Shown: positions 35,878-47,083 of the stretch, piece by piece
How the letters are laid out: the number at the start of each line of letters is the position of its first letter
Position numbering within the stretch: the first letter of the stretch is position 1
NCBI GenBank assembly: GCA_009930155.1
Contig: RZYX01000001.1
Location: forward strand, 1 to 64,000
DNA: 64,000 nt
From: Clostridia bacterium
GTDB lineage: Bacteria; Bacillota_A; Clostridia; Oscillospirales; Acutalibacteraceae
Direction: 5' to 3'
Notes under the pieces: model-generated
Seen by the model: the letters and a program-made list of their open reading frames with translations, nothing else
What the model was told of the DNA's origin: nothing
Databases searched by the model: none
Translations under genes and position numbers: made by a program

Positions 35878-37461
35878 ATGAATAGATTAAAGAATAAAGA
35901 TGGTTCTGCGATTTTGTGGACTGTCCTCTTAACCGTAATCATTACAATATTACTTGGTTCATTGCTTACATTATCCTATGGATATCATAACAGCACAATA
36001 GCTACTGTAAAAAAGCAGCAGGCTTATTTTACTGCACGTTCAGCAACCGATATGGTAATTGCTGATTTAGGAACATATGGTATAGAATCAAACTTTATGC
36101 CTAGTAGGAATGGCATAACATTAAAAATTGATAGTTTTGGCTTTACCTCAGATATGGGAACAGCTAGAGCGGAAATCAAAAAAGTTTCGGACGATACGGT
36201 AGAGGTTAAAGTAATATCAACCTATGCCGATTCAGAATATACGATGACTGCAACTCTTAAAAATCAGTCGCTGTTTTTTGGTGGAATTGCAGTTAAAAAT
36301 CTCGAAGTTCCTGTTTCATCAACTTTTACTTTAACGGAAAATACAGACCTTTATATTGATAATGCATCTGGATTTACAGGCAGAATTAATATTGGAGGAA
36401 ACCTTATTTGTAGGGGCGATATAAACCTCTTATCTGGAAGTTGTGTTTCGGGAACAACCTTTGAAAAAAGCACAATTTACGACAATAATCTTGCTACAAC
36501 TTATCCTAAAAAACAAATTTGGACTTCCGAAAAATACATAATTTCTAATTATAATATTTCAGTTAATTATCCACAGTTAGTTCAGACTACAAGAATGCTT
36601 GTAAGTTCAATACTTCAAGGCAATTATGACCTTGAAACTTGCAACAATGTTTATGGAAATGCATTTAATTCTAGTCTTGTAGATACTTTTGATATGACAA
36701 AGTATACACTTACAAATTCTTCTAGATATGTTAAAATAACGAATTATGATTATGTAACAGGAAGATATTATGCAGAACAAGGTATAGCAGATAGGGCACA
36801 TACATCTGTCAATGATTGGTGGGTTTGGCCTTTTAAGGGATGGAAAGTATCAGACGGAGTATATGCATATGACAGTTTGTCTATAGCTACTTATAATAAT
36901 TTTGCAGCTGTACCTGGTTGGTATGAATATGTTTCTTTTGGAAAAGTTGGAGGTGTCAGTAGATATTTACGAAATGACACTTATGATATAAATCAATTCA
37001 GTTTTTCTAGCAGTGGTTGGTTTGATGTTAAAGATGATGTTACTTCAGTTGCCTATATATTAGTTGATGAGAATTGCAAGGTTCGAGTAAAATATGGACT
37101 AGCTCAAGATTATAGCGGATTTTTTGGCTCGATTCAGGATGCTATGGATGCTCTTAATAATAAAAAGATTTCATATTTATATGTTTATCTTGATGATGGA
37201 GCAATTCTTGAACTAGGAAACACCGCAGGTTCATCAGCTGAAGAAATTAAAAGACTTAATTTTTATATGACTATTTATGGAACAGAAAATTCAACAGTTG
37301 TTCTTCATAACAATGTAACTGTTCATGGCTCTATAAATGTTGGAACATTAACAATTAAATCAGGTGCTAATGTAAATGTTAATTACATGACATCAAATGG
37401 AGGACAAGTTGCAAAACAAAAAGTTGATGAATTATGGACATTATCCAATTATTCAGATTAA
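35878..37461 (+). CDS. Large PilX-like minor pilin or pilus-associated protein
   Basis: A 527-residue protein with one N-terminal hydrophobic helix (KDGSAILWTVLLTVIITILL) followed by an ALTVARSATD-like helix, the pattern of PilX proteins, which lack a canonical GFTLIE motif. No Glu5 is present. The rest is rich in Tyr, Asn and Ser, with late segments (VVLHNNVTVHGSINVGTLTI) that look like a beta-solenoid. It is far longer than usual PilX proteins. It starts at ATG 35878 after AGGAGGGGG. It may form a pilus tip or adhesin; this is inference from context. Confidence 0.55.
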   Translation: MNRLKNKDGSAILWTVLLTVIITILLGSLLTLSYGYHNSTIATVKKQQAYFTARSATDMVIADLGTYGIESNFMPSRNGITLKIDSFGFTSDMGTARAEIKKVSDDTVEVKVISTYADSEYTMTATLKNQSLFFGGIAVKNLEVPVSSTFTLTENTDLYIDNASGFTGRINIGGNLICRGDINLLSGSCVSGTTFEKSTIYDNNLATTYPKKQIWTSEKYIISNYNISVNYPQLVQTTRMLVSSILQGNYDLETCNNVYGNAFNSSLVDTFDMTKYTLTNSSRYVKITNYDYVTGRYYAEQGIADRAHTSVNDWWVWPFKGWKVSDGVYAYDSLSIATYNNFAAVPGWYEYVSFGKVGGVSRYLRNDTYDINQFSFSSSGWFDVKDDVTSVAYILVDENCKVRVKYGLAQDYSGFFGSIQDAMDALNNKKISYLYVYLDDGAILELGNTAGSSAEEIKRLNFYMTIYGTENSTVVLHNNVTVHGSINVGTLTIKSGANVNVNYMTSNGGQVAKQKVDELWTLSNYSD

Positions 37462-37480
37462 AAAAAAGGGGATATAATTT

Positions 37481-37810
37481 ATGCTTAATAAGCTTAAACT
37501 AAAGCTTTGTGACAAACATGGCATGACGCTTGTTGAAACTATTATTGGTTTTACGTTGCTTGCAATTGCATCCATTATGCTTTTAACTGGATTTATGACA
37601 TCAGCTGCACTGATAAAGGAAGCAAATGATTATAAGATTAGCAGTGAGCGTGTAGCAACGGTAATTGACGTTGAAGACACAGCAATGGATAAGTCAGAAG
37701 ATACTATTATTACTGCTGGAGGAGCTCAAGTGCAAGGCCAGTACTACTCTTATAAAGACGAAGATACAAATTTAAAGTATAAAGTTTTTGTTCCAAGTGC
37801 GATTCAATAA
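37481..37810 (+). CDS. Minor prepilin (PilV-like)
   Basis: A 109-residue prepilin-like protein. The N-terminal HGMTLVETIIGFTLLAIASIMLL has the Gly/Met-Thr-Leu-Val-Glu cleavage site and a helix beginning with Glu5, so it is a PilD substrate. The short globular part does not resemble a known subgroup. It lies 19 bases after the PilX-like gene. Confidence 0.75.
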   Translation: MLNKLKLKLCDKHGMTLVETIIGFTLLAIASIMLLTGFMTSAALIKEANDYKISSERVATVIDVEDTAMDKSEDTIITAGGAQVQGQYYSYKDEDTNLKYKVFVPSAIQ

Positions 37811-37842
37811 AACACGAAATCATATAGAAAGGGTGAAAAACA

Positions 37843-39408
37843 ATGGGAAATCTAGTTAAAAATAAAAAAGGTTTTACACTCGTTGAAATGGTTATTACAA
37901 CGCTCATATTGAGTATTCTTATGGGAATTACTATGGGTATGATTTCGTCAAGCGGTAAGATGTTTTATTCTACCGCTGAGCTTGCACTGGATAAAATGGT
38001 TGGAGATGCAGTATTTGAATCTCTTGAATCAATGACAAAATATGCAACTCATATTGAAATTGCAGATTCAAAAGATCTGTGTGCCAGAAGTTATAATCAA
38101 GGTTTTTATATTGATGAAACAGACGATGAAACTAATTCTGGTGAATTAATGTATGATGCAAAAACTGCAGATGCAACTAGATATTTGAGTCAGCCATATT
38201 CTGATAGCTTTTATCAGAATAGAACAGTAAAATATATTTTTGAACCCTATAAGTATTCTGATGATACTACAAGTGATAGACATGTGAAAATCACTGTAAT
38301 AGTTTGCAGAGATGGTCAACAAATGTATAAACGCAGTAATACTGTTAAGGCTGTTAATTTAGGCTTAATTGGTGAAGGTGAGTCCTCTAACTTAATTGTT
38401 AGTAACTACACTGTAACAGAAAATCAGTACATTAACTTTAGCTGTGATGAACAACTAGTTTTGTCTGAAGTAGATGGATATAATGTATCTAGCAACTCAT
38501 CTAGAACAATGTCTGATTATAATGTTATTAATTCCGTTTTAGCGGCAAGCTTAAATGAGGCATATGTTACATATCCTGATAATGAACCTGCAAGAACAGC
38601 AGCAATGAATATGGCGGCTGATACAGCAAGAGAAGAAATAAAAGAATTATTTGGTGGATATGTACCTACTTCTACTAACTATGGATCAAGTAGTCCGCTT
38701 AGATTTTTTAATGGCGTAAAGGCAACAAGAGAAGAGATCTTTTATGGAACTCTTATGAAATATTATGCTGTGGATGGAAAGGTTACTGATGAAAGTTTCC
38801 AGGATTTTGATGAACCTGAAAACTTCTTTGTAAACAGTACATTTTCTGCATATGGTGGAAATATGGTGCAACTTGTTCTTTATTCAATGAATAGTGACTT
38901 TGGTTTTGATGACAGTAAAAAAGTTTACGCTCCTTCACAAATTCTAGATTATAATGTGTATTCTGTAAGATGGAATGACTGGTTTAAAACAACTACGACA
39001 ACAAGAATGTTGTGGTGGACGAGGTCTACTACTTCAACAATAGATTTAACATTAGCATCTAATAGTTTGGGTAAGTCATCTAGTGGACAGAAATCATTTA
39101 ATAACGCATATATAATTTTTCACCCATTTAGAAATACATGGTACTATCAGCCTAATACTTCTACGGCTCTTAGTTCTTGGTGGAATAATGCTTGGGGTGT
39201 AGATGATAAACCAACTATATATAATATTGGTTCAAAATCTTCAACTGCTATTATGACGGATATTGATTCTAATTCAATAGGCACATATGAAGAGGAAAAA
39301 GTTATAGGGGTTGGATTCTTGAAATTTACAATTAAAAAAGTAAATCAGACATCTGGTACTTTGTGGAACGCATTGCCAGCAAGAGAAATAGATTCTAGCG
39401 GTCATTAA
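37843..39408 (+). CDS. Large minor prepilin (PilW-like)
   Basis: A 521-residue prepilin. KKGFTLVEMVITTLILSILMG is a perfect class III signal with Glu5. The extracellular part of nearly 480 residues is unusually large and contains many Ser, Thr and Tyr residues and a Trp-rich stretch (MLWWTRSTT, SWWNNAWG). A size like this suggests a tip adhesin module, with the PilX-like and PilV-like proteins as the initiation complex. The first terminator of the locus follows it. Confidence 0.75.
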   Translation: MGNLVKNKKGFTLVEMVITTLILSILMGITMGMISSSGKMFYSTAELALDKMVGDAVFESLESMTKYATHIEIADSKDLCARSYNQGFYIDETDDETNSGELMYDAKTADATRYLSQPYSDSFYQNRTVKYIFEPYKYSDDTTSDRHVKITVIVCRDGQQMYKRSNTVKAVNLGLIGEGESSNLIVSNYTVTENQYINFSCDEQLVLSEVDGYNVSSNSSRTMSDYNVINSVLAASLNEAYVTYPDNEPARTAAMNMAADTAREEIKELFGGYVPTSTNYGSSSPLRFFNGVKATREEIFYGTLMKYYAVDGKVTDESFQDFDEPENFFVNSTFSAYGGNMVQLVLYSMNSDFGFDDSKKVYAPSQILDYNVYSVRWNDWFKTTTTTRMLWWTRSTTSTIDLTLASNSLGKSSSGQKSFNNAYIIFHPFRNTWYYQPNTSTALSSWWNNAWGVDDKPTIYNIGSKSSTAIMTDIDSNSIGTYEEEKVIGVGFLKFTIKKVNQTSGTLWNALPAREIDSSGH

Positions 39409-39412
39409 TATT

Positions 39413-39445
39413 AAAAAGGGTAACTATTAAAGTTGCCCTTTTTCT
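39413..39445 (+). terminator. Terminator after the PilW-like gene
   Basis: AAAAAGGGTAACT pairs with AGTTGCCCTTTTT (one G-T pair) around a short loop, ending in TTTTTC. Confidence 0.8.
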
Positions 39446-39476
39446 TGCAATATATTAATATACAATTTAAACTATA

Positions 39477-39505
39477 TTGACCATTTGGTAATAATGATGT
39501 AAACT
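39477..39505 (+). promoter_or_regulatory. Sigma-A promoter of pilB
   Basis: TTGACC at 39477-39482, a 17-base spacer and TAAACT at 39500-39505, about 60 bases before the pilB start. It makes pilB a separate transcription unit from the upstream pilus genes. Confidence 0.65.
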
Positions 39506-39566
39506 AAAACTAAACAAGATATTTATGACTTTTTATATATTATTTCTTCGTGGTGGAGGGCAAAAG

Positions 39567-41243
39567 ATGAGGAACATGCCAATAGGCGAGATGCTAAAAG
39601 AATATGGTTATATTACAGAAGACCAAATTAAGCAGGCTCTCGTAATTCAAAAACAGGATAGGAGCAAAAAGCTCGGTCAAATTCTAGTAGAGCTTGGCTA
39701 TATATCAGAAAAAGAAGTTCTTGATGCTTTAGGCAAAAGGATGGGACTTCAAATTATACGACTTGATACATTTAAAATTGATGTTAAAGCCGTTGCGAAG
39801 ATACCAAAACAACTTGCAGCAAAATATAATATGATTGCTATTGCAGAGCAAACTGGAAAGCTTACCGTTGCAATGAGTGACCCTCTTAATTTTTATGCAG
39901 TAGAGGATGTTCGTCAGGTTACAGGAATGACTCTTGAAGTATACCTTGCTGAGAGTGCTGATATTGTAAAGGCAATTAACTTGTATTATTCAGAGGTTGG
40001 TGCAAAGGTAGCAGCTGAAAAAGCTAATATTTGTGGTGTGCCAATAGCACCATCTGTTGAAGATCTTAAAGATGTAGAAAGTGGCGACGATGTTCCAATC
40101 GTAAAGTTCCTTAACAGTTTAATTGTTCATGGTTATAGCACACATACCAGTGATATTCATATTGAACCATTTGAATCAAAAACAACGGTTCGTATGCGTA
40201 CAGATGGAATGCTTGTTGATTATCTTACTCTTTCTAACACAATTCACAAGCAACTTGTAGCAAGAATAAAAATAATGTCAGCTTTGGATATTGCTGAAAG
40301 GCGTGTCCCACAGGATGGGCATTTTAGAAACTTCATTGAGGGATATGACATAAATGTTCGTGTATCTATTTTGCCAACAATATATGGTGAAAAGGTAGTT
40401 CTTCGTTATCTTTCAACCAATACTAAGGTTGACAATAGCGGTCGTTTTGGCATGAATGATGAAAACTATGAAAAAATGATGAAAATGATTAGAAATCCAA
40501 ATGGAATTATATATATTACAGGTCCAACGGGTTCTGGTAAAACCACAACACTGTATATGGTACTTGAGTATCTTGCTCAAAAGCCTGTTAATATTTCTAC
40601 GATTGAGGATCCAGTTGAAAGAGGCTTGCAAAAAATAAACCAAACACAAGTTAATGTTCTTGCAGGTCTTACCTTTGAAGCGGGTCTTCGTTCCCTTTTG
40701 CGTCAGGATCCAGACATAATAATGGTTGGTGAAACACGAGATGGCGAAACGGCACAGATTTCTGTTCGTGCTGCTATTACAGGTCATTTAGTTTGTTCAA
40801 CATTGCATACAAATGATGCAATATCATCGATTGTTAGAATTGAGGATATGGGAGTTGCACCTTATCTTGTTGCAAACTCAGTTGTTGGAATTGTTGCTCA
40901 ACGTCTTGTAAGGAAGGTTTGCCCAAATTGCGCTTATGAGTATGATCCAGACCCAGCAGAGCGTGAAGCAATAGGTGATAAAATTCCAAAGGTTGTTAAG
41001 GGCAAAGGTTGTCATATGTGTAACAATACAGGTTATAAGGGTAGAATTTCAGTTCATGAAATGGTTCTTATTGATAAACCTATGAAACGAATGATAACAA
41101 ACCAAGTACCAATAGATGATATATATGATTATGCTATTAAAGAGCAGGGCATGAAGACGCTTAAGCAAAGTGCACTGGACCTTGTTGAGCAGGGAATAAC
41201 AACGGTTGAAGAAATGCTTAAAATATGCCAAACAGCAGACTAA
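39567..41243 (+). CDS. pilB: Type IV pilus assembly ATPase PilB (GspE family)
   Basis: A 558-residue hexameric extension ATPase. The N-terminal T2SSE domain (about 1-150) starts MPIGEMLKEYGYITEDQIKQAL. The motor domain has Walker A GPTGSGKTTT near residue 325, the Asp box region STIEDPVE, Walker B LRQDPDIIMVGE and the HTNDA His box. A zinc site of CPNCAY and CHMCNNTG is present. Start ATG 39567 follows GGAGGG; the frame continues upstream without a good site. No pilT is in the window, so retraction, if any, depends on genes elsewhere. Confidence 0.96.
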   Translation: MRNMPIGEMLKEYGYITEDQIKQALVIQKQDRSKKLGQILVELGYISEKEVLDALGKRMGLQIIRLDTFKIDVKAVAKIPKQLAAKYNMIAIAEQTGKLTVAMSDPLNFYAVEDVRQVTGMTLEVYLAESADIVKAINLYYSEVGAKVAAEKANICGVPIAPSVEDLKDVESGDDVPIVKFLNSLIVHGYSTHTSDIHIEPFESKTTVRMRTDGMLVDYLTLSNTIHKQLVARIKIMSALDIAERRVPQDGHFRNFIEGYDINVRVSILPTIYGEKVVLRYLSTNTKVDNSGRFGMNDENYEKMMKMIRNPNGIIYITGPTGSGKTTTLYMVLEYLAQKPVNISTIEDPVERGLQKINQTQVNVLAGLTFEAGLRSLLRQDPDIIMVGETRDGETAQISVRAAITGHLVCSTLHTNDAISSIVRIEDMGVAPYLVANSVVGIVAQRLVRKVCPNCAYEYDPDPAEREAIGDKIPKVVKGKGCHMCNNTGYKGRISVHEMVLIDKPMKRMITNQVPIDDIYDYAIKEQGMKTLKQSALDLVEQGITTVEEMLKICQTAD

Positions 41244-41270
41244 TAAAAATGATATATTAAAATATAAATA

Positions 41271-41310
41271 AGATTAGACACTGTCTTTTTGCAATGTCTA
41301 ATCTTATTTT
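41271..41310 (+). terminator. Terminator after pilB
   Basis: AGATTAGACA (41271-41280) pairs perfectly with TGTCTAATCT (41295-41304), followed by TATTTT. Confidence 0.8.
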
Positions 41311-41443
41311 ATATAGTGAGTTTATTTATAAGATAAGGCTTTTTATTAATATAATATCTATTTGTTTTCACCATTACAAAACTATCTCATAAAATAATAG
41401 TGAAGTTGTAGAAGATTTCAATATTATTATGGGAGGAAATGCT

Positions 41444-42274
41444 ATGGCGGATATAAGAGGTTGCGGGTGCAACCAACCAATCAAAGAAGCCGTATGTATC
41501 GATACAAAGAGGATATATGATTCCTGCGCAGACAAAGATTGTATTTCGGGCATACAAGTTTGCTTCACTGATTGTGAACAAGCAAAAGTAAACTGTGCAA
41601 ATTCAATTAGATGCAGAGGCTGTGATGTAACAAATTGTTTTATAGATGTTGAAGAGGTGCCTTTCAATAGAGGTTTTTATTCGGTAGATATAACATTTTT
41701 TATTAAGGTTAGATTAGATGCATATACTTGTTCTATCACACCTTCTGTTCCTGTTGAGGGACTTGTTATTTTTACTAAAAAGGCAATTTTGTATGGTAGT
41801 GATGGAAGAGTAAAAACATTTTCATCAGAGTTCTCGCCAGATGAATTTGATGAACAACTTATACCTACAACGACAAATCCAATAGCGAAAGTACAGTGTG
41901 TAGATCCAATATGTCTTGATGCTAAACTTTGTCGCCCGTGTGATTGCTGTGAATTACCAGCTCAAAGTATTTCAAACATACCAGGGTGCGTATGTCGTCA
42001 GTTCGCTGGCTCATTCACACACAGTCAATGTGAAAAATCAGTAAGGGTTACACTGGGTCTGTTTTCAATCGTACAGCTTGAAAGGGATGTTCAGATTATG
42101 ATACCATCCTATGACTTCTGCGTACCAACAAAAGAATGCAACAATGATAAGGACGATCCATGTAGTTCATTTAAAAAGATTAAATTCCCACTTGATGAAT
42201 TTTTCCCACCAGAGCCAGGAGAATTTAATGATGATGGTCCAGACATTATAGGCTGCTGCGGTTGTGGAGGATAA
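41444..42274 (+). CDS. Cysteine-rich conserved clostridial protein of unknown function
   Basis: A 276-residue protein with about 30 Cys residues, starting RGCGCNQPIKEAVCIDTKRI and ending IGCCGCGG. It has no signal peptide and no membrane helix. The middle (VPFNRGFYSVDITFFIKVRL, VEGLVIFTKKAILYGSDG) is strand-rich. I have seen this arrangement as a conserved hypothetical in Oscillospirales genomes; the Cys content and beta structure would fit a self-assembling spore-surface or metal-binding protein, but that is speculation. Start ATG 41444 has GGGAGG seven bases upstream. It stands alone between terminators. Confidence 0.7.
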   Translation: MADIRGCGCNQPIKEAVCIDTKRIYDSCADKDCISGIQVCFTDCEQAKVNCANSIRCRGCDVTNCFIDVEEVPFNRGFYSVDITFFIKVRLDAYTCSITPSVPVEGLVIFTKKAILYGSDGRVKTFSSEFSPDEFDEQLIPTTTNPIAKVQCVDPICLDAKLCRPCDCCELPAQSISNIPGCVCRQFAGSFTHSQCEKSVRVTLGLFSIVQLERDVQIMIPSYDFCVPTKECNNDKDDPCSSFKKIKFPLDEFFPPEPGEFNDDGPDIIGCCGCGG

Positions 42275-42310
42275 GTTAAAATTTGCAAGTGAAAATGAAA
42301 TAACGAATAA

Positions 42311-42347
42311 AGAAAGCCAACTTGCTATTGCAAGTTGGTTTTCTTTA
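42311..42347 (+). terminator. Terminator after the Cys-rich gene
   Basis: CCAACTTGC (42317-42325) pairs perfectly with GCAAGTTGG (42330-42338), flanked by AAAGAAA and TTTTCTTT. Confidence 0.9.
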
Positions 42348-42388
42348 TTGCTAAATTAGTTGACAATATATTTTATATTAAAATTGGC

Positions 42389-42432
42389 AAAAACAAAATA
42401 AGAACATACTATTTTGAAAATAGTATGTTCTT
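42389..42432 (-). terminator. Terminator after groEL
   Basis: A perfect 16-bp palindromic stem (42400-42415 with 42417-42432) is followed on the minus strand by ATTTTGTTTTTG. Confidence 0.85.
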
Positions 42433-42454
42433 AAAATAGTAGCTAGTTTATGGA

Positions 42455-44128
<1,674 letters not shown>

Positions 44129-44134
44129 TTAATA

Positions 44135-44419
44135 TTACTCAACAACTGCGAGAATATCACCTTGTTTTACAATGGTAAATTCATCATTATCAAGTTTAAC
44201 TTCAGTTCCAGAATACTTTCCAATAATTACCTTGTCACCGACATTAACATACATTGTTACTTCTTTGCCGTCAACAATTCCACCAGGTCCAACAGCAACG
44301 ATTTCTGCGATTTCTGGCTTTTCTTGTGCAGATGCAGCAAGAATTATACCACTTTTGGTTGACTCTTCAGCCTCAACTGATTTTACAACAACACGGTCTG
44401 CAAGTGGTTTGATTGTCAT
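44135..44419 (-). CDS. groES: Co-chaperonin GroES
   Basis: The 10-kDa co-chaperonin, 94 residues. The start IKPLADRVVVK, the mobile loop near ESTKSGIIL, and VGPGGIVDGKEVTMYVNVGDKVIIGKY-type core (with KYSGTEVKLD) are typical. It is first in the operon, 39 bases upstream of groEL, with an AGGAGG site and a perfect CIRCE element just upstream. Confidence 0.99.
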   Translation of the reverse strand: MTIKPLADRVVVKSVEAEESTKSGIILAASAQEKPEIAEIVAVGPGGIVDGKEVTMYVNVGDKVIIGKYSGTEVKLDNDEFTIVKQGDILAVVE

Positions 44420-44453
44420 ATAAATTCCTCCTAAAAAGTATAATATTAGAATG

Positions 44454-44480
44454 TTAGCACTCTACTGTCTTGAGTGCTAA
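44454..44480 (-). promoter_or_regulatory. CIRCE operator for HrcA
   Basis: TTAGCACTC, nine bases, GAGTGCTAA is a perfect CIRCE inverted repeat. It lies about 35 bases upstream of groES, so the operon is repressed by HrcA and induced by heat. hrcA is not in the window. Confidence 0.97.
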
Positions 44481-44612
44481 AACTATTGTAGACATTTATA
44501 CACTAAAAATCAAGTATTTTTCCTAAAGTTTACAATTATGTAATATTTATTGCAAACATATATTTAAGCAAGTATAATGTTATGACTTAGTATGAAACGA
44601 GGTACTTATAAA

Positions 44613-46034
44613 ATGAAAGAAAAGAGCACGGTTATATTAGAGAGATTCCGTAGTTTTTTAATGTCAGAATATTTTATGGCAATTTCTTTTGTTATCGCTG
44701 CAATAATAGTATTGACTAGGCAGGAGATATATGGTGCAATTGGATTTATCTTAATTATTGCTGCACTACTTATAATTTGTGATGATGTTATAGTGACTAC
44801 TTTACCATTTTTGTTATTGTCATGTTTCGCATCTAAATGTAAGGGATCATTTGATATCTTTATAGGTTTTTGGTGGGTTGCAATAATAATAATATTTTCA
44901 GTTGTTTTTCATTTCGTATTTTATAGAAAGCAAAAAGATTATTCAATGGGCAAAAGCTTTTGGGCAATATTCGTTGTTTCAATTGCCGTAACATTGGGCG
45001 GTGCTGGAATAATTACGGCTAAGGAATACTTTGCAGGTGTTTCATTGTATAATATTGCTGGTCTTGGGTTTGGAATGCTTTTGGCATATTTTTTAATGAA
45101 CGCATCTTTTAAACCAAGTGACAAATATATGTTTAGTGACCGTTTTTCAAAGATAATGGTAGCAACAGCGGTATTTTGTTGTTTTATGATAGTTCATCAT
45201 TATATAATGTATATAGATAGTTTTTTTGCAAACCCTAGAATATTGCAATTTCAGTGGAGAAATAACATTTCTACAATGCTGATGCTTGCAATGCCGTTTG
45301 TATTTTATATGGCAGCTAAGAAAACTCGATATTTACTTTTTGGCATATTTATATATGGATGTTTGTTACTTACGGGTTCAAGAGGTGGGATGCTTTTTGG
45401 CGGTATTGAATTTGGAATTTGCGTTATAACTTTGCTTATTGTAGATAAAAAGAAAAGAAAATTAAACATTACAATATTTGCAGTAATTATTTTAATTGCA
45501 TTAATATCAATGCCAGACCTTAAAGGTTTGCTTTCAAAAACACTGGAGCGATTTGTATCATTTAAAGAAAACAAGATAAGACTTGGGTTATATACTAGAG
45601 CAGTAGAAGATTTTAAATCAAATCCCATTACAGGTAGAGGAATTGGATATATGGGTAATAGAGATATACATAAATCTGTTGAGTTTGCTCTTTGCTGGTA
45701 TCATTCAACTCCATTCCAGATAATTGGAAGCTTTGGAGTTATCGGTATTGTAGCGTACTTATTTCAATACATAACCCGAATAAAAATCTTTATTCAAAAT
45801 AGAAAGAACTTTTTTAATATTACTATATTTATTTCATATATAGGTGTCGAACTTATGTCGCTTGTAAATCCAGGAGTTTTCTCGGCAATTCCATATTTAC
45901 TTATCGTTACCATGTTTTTTGTTATTATCGACAAATGCAATGTCCAAGGGGATGTGGATGAATATATAGAACTTCGGGCAGGCAATACATTAAAAGAAAA
46001 AGAGCTACAAAAGATAAATTCAGAAGAAAATTAA
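44613..46034 (+). CDS. O-antigen ligase / Wzy-like polysaccharide polymerase family membrane protein
   Basis: A 473-residue protein with about a dozen membrane helices. The Wzy_C signature is visible: TGSRGGMLFGGIEFG, then a long loop with LYTRAVEDFKSNPITGRGIGYMGN and a YHSTPFQIIGSFGVIG segment. These enzymes transfer or polymerise lipid-linked glycans at the outer face of the membrane. ATG 44613 has GAGGT ten bases upstream; ATG 44592 is an alternative in the same frame. It stands alone, convergent with a polysaccharide deacetylase, so both may act on cell-surface glycan. Confidence 0.82.
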   Translation: MKEKSTVILERFRSFLMSEYFMAISFVIAAIIVLTRQEIYGAIGFILIIAALLIICDDVIVTTLPFLLLSCFASKCKGSFDIFIGFWWVAIIIIFSVVFHFVFYRKQKDYSMGKSFWAIFVVSIAVTLGGAGIITAKEYFAGVSLYNIAGLGFGMLLAYFLMNASFKPSDKYMFSDRFSKIMVATAVFCCFMIVHHYIMYIDSFFANPRILQFQWRNNISTMLMLAMPFVFYMAAKKTRYLLFGIFIYGCLLLTGSRGGMLFGGIEFGICVITLLIVDKKKRKLNITIFAVIILIALISMPDLKGLLSKTLERFVSFKENKIRLGLYTRAVEDFKSNPITGRGIGYMGNRDIHKSVEFALCWYHSTPFQIIGSFGVIGIVAYLFQYITRIKIFIQNRKNFFNITIFISYIGVELMSLVNPGVFSAIPYLLIVTMFFVIIDKCNVQGDVDEYIELRAGNTLKEKELQKINSEEN

Positions 46035-46050
46035 AATATAAAAACAATAA

Positions 46051-46080
46051 ATGGAGTGTCCGAAAGGATACTCCATTTTT
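46051..46080 (+). terminator. Terminator after the polymerase gene
   Basis: ATGGAGTGTCC (46051-46061) pairs with GGATACTCCAT (46066-46076, one G-T pair) and runs into T. Confidence 0.85.
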
Positions 46081-46130
46081 ATAATATACAAGTATAAAAA
46101 GTTTCATAGAATATAATAATAGCTTATATA

Positions 46131-46982
46131 TTATTCTAAAATGTTTTCAAAAAATTGCTCGCTGGATTTGCCGTTTGGTCTGTTAAATCGTCCAAGGCTC
46201 ATAAGGTCAGTGGAGCTATTAATAATATTAATGCGTTTTCTACAAGTCATTGCAGCATTGAACCCCATCTCTTTCAAAATCTTTTTTGAAAGTCCAGAGT
46301 TATATCCAAAGGGATAGACAAATGTATTTGGTTTAAATCCTGTTTTTTCAAATAATAGTTCCTGCATTTTTCCCGCATCTTGTTTAAGGGCAATTTGATA
46401 CAGTTCTTCACTTTCACCACATTTTTTTCTAGTTCCAATTCTATCGCCTGTCTGGTTATGCATATTATATGAATGGTTTTGAATTTCAATATTTTTACTT
46501 TTGCTTAATTCTTCAATCTCGTTCCAATTCATATATAAGTCATCAACTGCATTGTTTTGCATTTCAGTGGAATGGTCAGTATACGCACCAACAAAGGAAA
46601 CAACAGCACACATATTATATTGCTTAAGAAGGGGATAGGCAAATGTGTACATACTTTTAAAGCCGTCGTCAAAACATATCATAACGGGCTTTTGGGGTAG
46701 TTCATCTCCCTTTAGGCAATGGTTTATTAGCTGTGTCATATTAATTGTTGTATATCCTTTTTCTTTTATGTATTTAAGGTCGTTGTTAAGTTGCTCTGGT
46801 GTAATGGCATAGTCATTTAGTTGCTCGCTATTTGTTGTAATATTATGATAAATAATTATTGGCAGTTTTATGCCTCTTTCCTTTTTAAGTGTTATCGTTG
46901 GAGCAATCGAAATTAAAGAAACAAAAATGAGTAGGACACAAAGACCTGCAAAAATTTTGTGCCCAGTAAGTTTGAACACCAA
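46131..46982 (-). CDS. Polysaccharide deacetylase family protein
   Basis: A 283-residue membrane-anchored NodB-fold deacetylase. Residues about 8-28 form a signal anchor. Catalytic and metal residues are present: the FDDG motif (PVMICFDDGFKS) and the HxxxH-type pair in QNHSYNMHN; FVYPFGYNS is the third motif. Substrate is probably N-acetylated wall or capsule sugar. It starts at TTG 46982 (or GTG 46979) behind GAGGGGTGAT. Start choice is uncertain by one codon. Confidence 0.88.
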   Translation of the reverse strand: MVFKLTGHKIFAGLCVLLIFVSLISIAPTITLKKERGIKLPIIIYHNITTNSEQLNDYAITPEQLNNDLKYIKEKGYTTINMTQLINHCLKGDELPQKPVMICFDDGFKSMYTFAYPLLKQYNMCAVVSFVGAYTDHSTEMQNNAVDDLYMNWNEIEELSKSKNIEIQNHSYNMHNQTGDRIGTRKKCGESEELYQIALKQDAGKMQELLFEKTGFKPNTFVYPFGYNSGLSKKILKEMGFNAAMTCRKRINIINSSTDLMSLGRFNRPNGKSSEQFFENILE

Positions 46983-47083
46983 AATATATCACCCCTCTAT
47001 CATTATAAATATAGATAATATACTTGGATTATATACGAGTGTTTTGTAAATTTAAAAAATATTTATGTTGTTAGGAGAAGAAG

